NCBI GenBank assembly: GCA_964291545.2
Contig: OZ219860.1
Location: 434,001 to 498,000, forward strand
DNA: 64,000 nt
Reading direction: 5' to 3'
Source: G963667675 sp964291545
Lineage (GTDB): Bacteria > Chloroflexota > Dehalococcoidia > Lucifugimonadales > UBA3495
Shown: positions 59,009-64,000 of the stretch, piece by piece
Layout: every line of letters begins with the position of its first letter
How positions within the stretch are numbered: position 1 is the first letter of the stretch
Translations under genes and position numbers: made by a program
The notes under the pieces: generated by a model
Database searches by the model: none
Seen by the model: the letters and a program-made list of their open reading frames with translations, nothing else
Told to the model about the DNA's origin: nothing

Positions 59009-61230
59009 CCCCTCCGGGCTGCAGCCCGCGAGGGCCACCAGTTCCACCGCCCGAACAGCGCCACCAGCGAGGGCACTATCAAAGTGCGCGTGATGAACGT
59101 GTCTATCAGCACGCCCACGGCCACCGCGAATCCCAGTTGCATCAGGTCCTGGAGGGGCAGCACCATCAACGCCGAGAACGTCCCCGCCAGTATCATCCCG
59201 GCAGACGTAATCACCGGGCCGGTGCGGGCCAGGGCATAGCCCGTCGCCTCCGGCAACGGCGCGTCTTTGACCTCCTCTCGTATCCGTGACATCAGGTAAA
59301 TGTTGTAATCGACGCTCAAGGCGTTGAGGAATACGAACAGGAAGAACGGGACGCCAGGGCCAACCCCAGGATGGCCCATGAGCACTACAAACACCAGTAC
59401 GGCCAGCCCCAGGGTAGAGAAATAGGTGAACGCTATGGTCGCCATCAGATAAAGGGGAGCAATCAGCGAGCGGAGCAAGACCGCAAGGACGACGCCGATG
59501 GCCAGCAGTATCAACGGCAGCACCACCCAGGTATCCCTGGTGCTGGCCCTGCGGGTGTCCTGCTGCTCGGCGGTGTCTCCCCCAACCAGGACGTTCCCTT
59601 CAGGAAGACCGGCCTCCGCCGCGCTCTGACGGGCCAGCGCCCGCAGTTCAGGAATGGTGTCCAGCCCCTCCCTGGAGAACGGGTTCGCCGTCAATACGGC
59701 ATTGATCACCACCGTGCTGCCGTCGTCAGATACGAAACGCGACGCTTCATCTTCCGGCAATTCAGAGCCGTATGGGCCGTCCACTCCCTTTGGACGGCTT
59801 GGCCCCGACACCCGGGCAACCCTCGGATGCTCCGACAAGTTCACAGTGATCTCGTCTATTCTTTGGAGCGAGGCGGGGTCGAGAGCGCGCTCGCCGGGCG
59901 GCAAGGAAACGTAGACCAGCGTGGGAGACAACTCTCCAGTCGGGAAGCCCTTCCTCAGCAACTCGAAGCTTTGCACCGACTCGGTGTCTCCTGGAAGACT
60001 GGCCAGCCGGTCGTAGTTTGTCTGGAACGGCAGCAGCCCAAGGACCAGTAAAGCAAGGGCAACGCCCGTGACCGCCAGCGTCGCTATCGGGCGCCGTAGG
60101 ACCACGGCGCCAATCCTTCCGTAAATGCTCTCGCGCCATGCCGCAGTCCCCTGGACGCCCGTGCTCAGCCGCGGCCGCGCCGGCCAGAAAGCCGACCGCC
60201 CGACAATGGTGAGCACTGCGGGCACTAAAGTGATGGCCGCCAGCATCATCAGCGCCACTGCCACCGCAATCACCGGCCCCAATGCCTGGTAAGACCGCAA
60301 AGTGGCCAGCAGCAGCACCACCGACGCAATCAGGATTGTGGCCCCGGCCGAGGCGACCGCGCCTCCCACTCCCCGCATGGTGTTCCGCATCGCTTCGTGG
60401 CGGTCCTGGCTGCGGGTCAACTCCTCCCGGAACCGCGCCGAGACGAACAGCACGTAATCCGTCCCCGTGCCGAACAGGACTACAGTCATGATCCCAGTGG
60501 TCTGGGCCGACACCGTCAGGTCGAACTGCTGCGCCAGCCCTCCTCCCACCGCATTGGCCAGCATGAACACCGTCCCCACCGCCAGCAAGGGCATCGCGGC
60601 CATCAACGGCGAGCGGTAGATGACGAGCAGCAGGGCCAGCACCAGCAGCACCGTGACCAGCAGCAGCAGCGTGTCGATCTGCGAGAAAACGCCGATCAGG
60701 TCTACCAGCAGGCCCCCGGCCCCGCCCACTGCAACCTCGACGCCCGGCAAATCCAACGCCGCGGCCCTGTCGCGTATCTCATTGACCGTATCGGCAAACG
60801 CGTCCTCGGCGACCGAACCCGTGATGTCGACGAAGACGTACATGGTCGTCCCGTCCTCGGACACCAGGCCGCCTTGTGCCCCGGATCCCTCGTCCGGGAA
60901 GCGGACGCTGCCCACGTTTTTCGGCCCATCCGGCCCCGAAAGCCACCGGGCGAGGTCGGCGGATGCCCCGTAGGCCGACGGTCCCAGGCCGGACTCCGCG
61001 TGGAAGACGATCAGGATCGGCGTGCCCGCCGAGGGGAAGCGTTCCCGCTCCAGCTCGTAGGCACGGGTTGCCTCGGCGTCCTTGGGCAGGAAAAACGCCT
61101 CGTCGTTCTCCCGCACGTCGCTGAGCGACGGAAGCTGCGAGATCAGCGCCCCGGCGATGACCACCCAGGCCAGAAGGGTTATCCACTTTCCCCGGCGGCT
61201 GCTGGCGAAGTCGGTCAGATATGCCAGCAT
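59005..61230 (-). CDS. MMPL/RND family transporter
   Basis: A 741-residue membrane protein with about twelve membrane segments arranged as two repeats, each with one segment, a large outside domain, then five segments. The conserved core includes GTGTDYVLFVSARFREEL in the first half and ALSVDYNIYLMSRIREEV in the second (proton-relay Asp/Tyr). MMPL proteins export lipids, pigments or hopanoids. It ends against the response-regulator gene with a four-base convergent overlap. Substrate unknown. Confidence 0.92.
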   Translation of the reverse strand: MLAYLTDFASSRRGKWITLLAWVVIAGALISQLPSLSDVRENDEAFFLPKDAEATRAYELERERFPSAGTPILIVFHAESGLGPSAYGASADLARWLSGPDGPKNVGSVRFPDEGSGAQGGLVSEDGTTMYVFVDITGSVAEDAFADTVNEIRDRAAALDLPGVEVAVGGAGGLLVDLIGVFSQIDTLLLLVTVLLVLALLLVIYRSPLMAAMPLLAVGTVFMLANAVGGGLAQQFDLTVSAQTTGIMTVVLFGTGTDYVLFVSARFREELTRSQDRHEAMRNTMRGVGGAVASAGATILIASVVLLLATLRSYQALGPVIAVAVALMMLAAITLVPAVLTIVGRSAFWPARPRLSTGVQGTAAWRESIYGRIGAVVLRRPIATLAVTGVALALLVLGLLPFQTNYDRLASLPGDTESVQSFELLRKGFPTGELSPTLVYVSLPPGERALDPASLQRIDEITVNLSEHPRVARVSGPSRPKGVDGPYGSELPEDEASRFVSDDGSTVVINAVLTANPFSREGLDTIPELRALARQSAAEAGLPEGNVLVGGDTAEQQDTRRASTRDTWVVLPLILLAIGVVLAVLLRSLIAPLYLMATIAFTYFSTLGLAVLVFVVLMGHPGVGPGVPFFLFVFLNALSVDYNIYLMSRIREEVKDAPLPEATGYALARTGPVITSAGMILAGTFSALMVLPLQDLMQLGFAVAVGVLIDTFITRTLIVPSLVALFGRWNWWPSRAAARRG

Positions 61231-61338
61231 AGGCTCCCAGACCCATCGGGCCGCTTTCGCTCCAAGTTAATGCGCGTCGTTAAATCCAATTTTCTAGTCC
61301 TTCAAAAATCGCCCTGGCGCCGCCGACCTGCGGCACCG

Positions 61339-63843
61339 TCAGGTTGGCTCGTCGCTGACTGCGTCGAGGAAGCGCGCCACGTGGTCCGCCAACTGGGCGT
61401 GCTTCTTCTGCCGCAGCTGCGGGTCCTGCTCCATCACCTTGGTTGCTTCCTGACGGGCCGAGTCCAGCAAATGCCTATCCGACAGCTGGGCCATGCGCAG
61501 GTTGGGCAGCCCGCTCTGCCGGGTGCCGAAGAAATCTCCCGGCCCCCGCAATTCCAGGTCCACCTCGGCCAACTGGAAACCGTCGTGAATTTGCTCCAGT
61601 GCCTCCAGGCGCTCCCTGGCCACGCCCGACGGCGAGTCCGACATGAGGATGCAATAACTCTTGTGCTCGCCGCGGCCCACCCTGCCCCTGAACTGGTGCA
61701 GTTGGGCCAGCCCGAACCGGTCCGACCCCTCTATCATCATCACCGTGGCGTTGGCCACGTCGATGCCCACCTCCACCACCGCGGTGGACACCAGGATGTC
61801 CAGTTCGCCGTCCCGGAACCGGCGCATGATTTTGTCCTTGTCCCTGGAAGACATCCGGCCGTGGAGCAGCCCCAGCTTCAGGTCTGGAAAGATCTCGTCC
61901 GACAGCCGCTCGTATTCCTCTGTAGCCGCCTTGGCCTCGATGACCTCGGACTCTCCGACCAGCGGGCAAATCACAAAGGCCTGCCTGCCCTCCTCCACCT
62001 GCTTCCTGATGAACCCGTAGGCCGCCTGGCGGCGTTCCGGCGATACCCAGCGCGTCGCCACCGTCTCCCGTCCCGCGGGGAGTTCGTCGATAGTCGAAAT
62101 GTCAAGGTCGCCGTACAGCGTAAGTGTCAGGGTGCGGGGGATTGGCGTGGCCGACATAATCAGCGTGTGGGGAGTCTCCAGTCCCCGTTCCCGCAACGCC
62201 GACCGCTGCAGCACCCCGAACCGGTGCTGCTCGTCGGCGACTGCCAGAGCCAGCTTGGGCAGCGACACTCCTTCCTGTATCAAGGCGTGGGTGCCTATCA
62301 GCAGGTCCAGCGTGCCGTTGGCGGCCATCTCGGTGAGCTCGCGCTTCCGGGACGCCCTGGTGCTGCCGGTCAGCAGGCCCACCGTCACCGGCCTGGCCAG
62401 CGAGTCCAGGTATACCGACAGCAGGTAGTCGGACTGCACCGGCCTGGCCATGCCCCCCAGCAGCCGGGACACGGTCTGAAAATGCTGCTCCGCCAGCACT
62501 TCCGTCGGCGCCATCACCGCCCCCTGGTATCCCGCCGCCGCCGTCCTGAGTAAGGCGGCCAGGGCCACCACCGTCTTGCCGCTGCCCACCTCGCCCTGCA
62601 GCAGCCGGTTCATCGGCGGCGTGCCCCGCTCTAAGTCCGCGTCGATTTGTCCGATGCACCGTTTCTGCGCCCCGGTAAGCTGGAACGGCAGCGACGACAG
62701 GAAGCCTTCCACGACCTCAGGTTGGCGCCCGACGGCTATGCCCTTTTCCGACTGGCTCTGGCGGCTTCGCCGTCCCAGCACCGCCAGTTGCAGGGTGAAA
62801 AGCTCGTCGAAGGCCAGCCGCCGCCGCGCCGCTTCATGCTGGCCCTGGTCTTCAGGATAGTGGGCTTGATAAATCGCGTCCGTCAGGGGCATCAGTCCGG
62901 CCCGTGCCCGCAGGTCGTCGGGAATCAACTCGTCCACGCCCCCCAGCCACTCCTGCAGCGCCTGCCAGGCGATCCGGCGCAGGTTGCGGCCGGTGAGTCC
63001 CGCGGTCAAGGGGTAGACGGGCACCAGCCGCCCCACGTTAATCGGGGCCTGTCCACGGTCCAGCAACTCGTACTCCGGCGACTCCAGCGCCAGTTGCCCC
63101 CTGTACACGTCCACCTTGCCGCTGACCGCTATCCGGGTGTTGGGCTTGATGGTCCGGGCCATGTACCGCTGCCCGAACCATATGACGCGCAGGTTGCCCG
63201 TCTCGTCGCTGAGCACCGCCTCGGTGTCCTTGCGCTTCCCTTGACGCCCGCCGGTTACCAAATGCACGTCCCATACGTCCGCCACCACCGTGCATTCCTC
63301 TCCGGGGGAAAGCTCAGATATCTTGGCGAACGTGGAGTAGTCGGCGTGTCGCTTGGGGAACAGGTACAGCAGGTCCCGGACGGTCTTCACGTCCAGCTTG
63401 GCCAGCAATTCTTCCGTCCGGGTGCTGATGCCCCGCAGCTTGGTCACCGGCGAGTCTACAGTCAGCCCCGCCGGAGGCTTGCGGCGACTTCCCTCCTTGG
63501 CCGCGGCTCTGGCGCCGTTGGAGCCTGTTTTTGCCGGCTTGGCCGGAGCAGCGGCTACCGGCGTTGGCGCGGTAGTTGGGCCGGCGTCGTCCAACACTGT
63601 CTGCCAGCTCCCGGCCCATTGACGGCGTTCCTCGGGCGACATTCGACTGTACGGTCGTTCGGGAAGTTGCTCGGCCTCTTCACGGCCGGCAACAATAGCG
63701 GCCATCTCCGAGGACCAGCGTTCCAGGAACTTGTCCAGGCCGCCAACCACGGCCCGGTCGTCGAATCCCCGGGACTCTTCCAACCGCAGGATGTTGCGCA
63801 GGGAGTCCCGCCAAGTTGGCGAACTGCCGCCGGCCGGGGCCAT
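61339..63843 (-). CDS. recG: ATP-dependent DNA helicase RecG
   Basis: An 834-residue helicase that regresses stalled replication forks. An N-terminal extension of about 130 residues precedes the wedge domain (RDLLYLFPKRHADYS, then an OB fold with GRQGKRKDTEAVLSDETG). Walker A is GEVGSGKT, motif II is ADEQHRFG, and motif VI is QFRGRVGRGEH. DEQH in place of DEEH is common in RecG. The ATG overlaps the degV-like stop by one base, so they are translated together. Confidence 0.96.
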   Translation of the reverse strand: MAPAGGSSPTWRDSLRNILRLEESRGFDDRAVVGGLDKFLERWSSEMAAIVAGREEAEQLPERPYSRMSPEERRQWAGSWQTVLDDAGPTTAPTPVAAAPAKPAKTGSNGARAAAKEGSRRKPPAGLTVDSPVTKLRGISTRTEELLAKLDVKTVRDLLYLFPKRHADYSTFAKISELSPGEECTVVADVWDVHLVTGGRQGKRKDTEAVLSDETGNLRVIWFGQRYMARTIKPNTRIAVSGKVDVYRGQLALESPEYELLDRGQAPINVGRLVPVYPLTAGLTGRNLRRIAWQALQEWLGGVDELIPDDLRARAGLMPLTDAIYQAHYPEDQGQHEAARRRLAFDELFTLQLAVLGRRSRQSQSEKGIAVGRQPEVVEGFLSSLPFQLTGAQKRCIGQIDADLERGTPPMNRLLQGEVGSGKTVVALAALLRTAAAGYQGAVMAPTEVLAEQHFQTVSRLLGGMARPVQSDYLLSVYLDSLARPVTVGLLTGSTRASRKRELTEMAANGTLDLLIGTHALIQEGVSLPKLALAVADEQHRFGVLQRSALRERGLETPHTLIMSATPIPRTLTLTLYGDLDISTIDELPAGRETVATRWVSPERRQAAYGFIRKQVEEGRQAFVICPLVGESEVIEAKAATEEYERLSDEIFPDLKLGLLHGRMSSRDKDKIMRRFRDGELDILVSTAVVEVGIDVANATVMMIEGSDRFGLAQLHQFRGRVGRGEHKSYCILMSDSPSGVARERLEALEQIHDGFQLAEVDLELRGPGDFFGTRQSGLPNLRMAQLSDRHLLDSARQEATKVMEQDPQLRQKKHAQLADHVARFLDAVSDEPT

Positions 63844-64000
63844 CAGGAGTTGGGCATATCGCCGGCGCGGGCCAGCGCCACGCCCAGTCCTCCGGGGCCT
63901 ATGTGGGTGCCCAGGGCGGGGCCAAACCGCGCCACCACTATTCCGTTGGACGGCGCTACCGAGGACAGCCTGTCTCTCAGCGCCTCCGCTTCCTCGCGTT
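63843..64000 (-). CDS. DegV family protein, C-terminal end (partial)
   Basis: The last 52 codons of a gene that begins beyond the right edge. The sequence VARFGPALGTHIGPGGLGVA is the C-terminal fatty-acid-pocket motif of DegV/FakB proteins, which bind fatty acids for phosphorylation by FakA. The stop overlaps the recG start (TGATG read on the minus strand). DegV-family genes next to recG are common in Gram-positive-like operons. Confidence 0.85.
   Translation of the reverse strand, partial: REEAEALRDRLSSVAPSNGIVVARFGPALGTHIGPGGLGVALARAGDMPNS

Noticed and set aside
60397..62553. A 718-codon plus-strand frame over the MMPL and recG genes
   Set aside because: It lies entirely antisense to two clear genes, has no family pattern, and is His/Arg/Gln-rich as expected of a shadow frame in GC-rich DNA.

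Overview
The window looks like a chromosome segment from an uncultured member of the Chloroflexota, most like the SAR202/Dehalococcoidia side of the phylum. This is an inference from content, not a database match: moderately GC-rich DNA, several luciferase-like flavin/F420 oxidoreductases, a DUF1800/DUF1501/NHL set, lipoproteins with long Thr/Pro linkers, and a gene order of fmt, rpsP, khpA, rimM, yebC, ruvC, ruvA, uvrB. No rRNA, tRNA, CRISPR array, transposase or phage gene was found.

Bases 1-24,500 are an accessory, scarred region. It holds a VOC protein, two ABC peptide-type permeases (1999-4023) with a matching binding lipoprotein (6098-7903) but no ATPases, an MFS exporter, two luciferase-family enzymes, an SDR, an erythromycin-esterase-like protein, a DUF1501/DUF1800/NHL group, an aldo/keto reductase, a cupin and a quinone oxidoreductase. 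Between them lie broken gene tails (three NHL pieces, a DUF tail, a dipeptidase tail, a thiolase-like tail) and four copies of a dispersed repeat of about 85-130 bp that carries a sigma70-type promoter. Each copy points at a different gene.

Bases 24,500-34,000 hold a lipoprotein built of about twelve 35-residue repeats, a second Thr/Pro-linker lipoprotein, a BNR-repeat protein, a small membrane protein coupled to a YbjQ-family protein, and a three-gene minus-strand cluster: a PPC-domain secreted protein, an NCS2 permease fused to an RsbW-like ATPase domain, and a PepSY-type membrane protein with a His-rich loop.

Bases 34,000-49,450 are mostly metabolic: SbcD nuclease, an alcohol dehydrogenase, a pantothenate operon (P1 peptidase, panG-type ketopantoate reductase, panB, panC), a Gfo/Idh/MocA oxidoreductase, a VOC protein, a small-protein/aspartic-protease pair, a Rieske mini-protein, an orphan GatC-like protein, etfB-etfA, htpX, a large membrane protein and fmt.

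Bases 49,450-64,000 are informational: a possible structured RNA with its own promoter, rpsP-khpA-rimM, yebC-ruvC-ruvA, uvrB, two genes that correspond to the two halves of mammalian D-glutamate cyclase, a VapBC-type toxin-antitoxin pair, an orphan response regulator with a degenerate receiver, an MMPL transporter, recG and the end of a degV-family gene that runs off the right edge.
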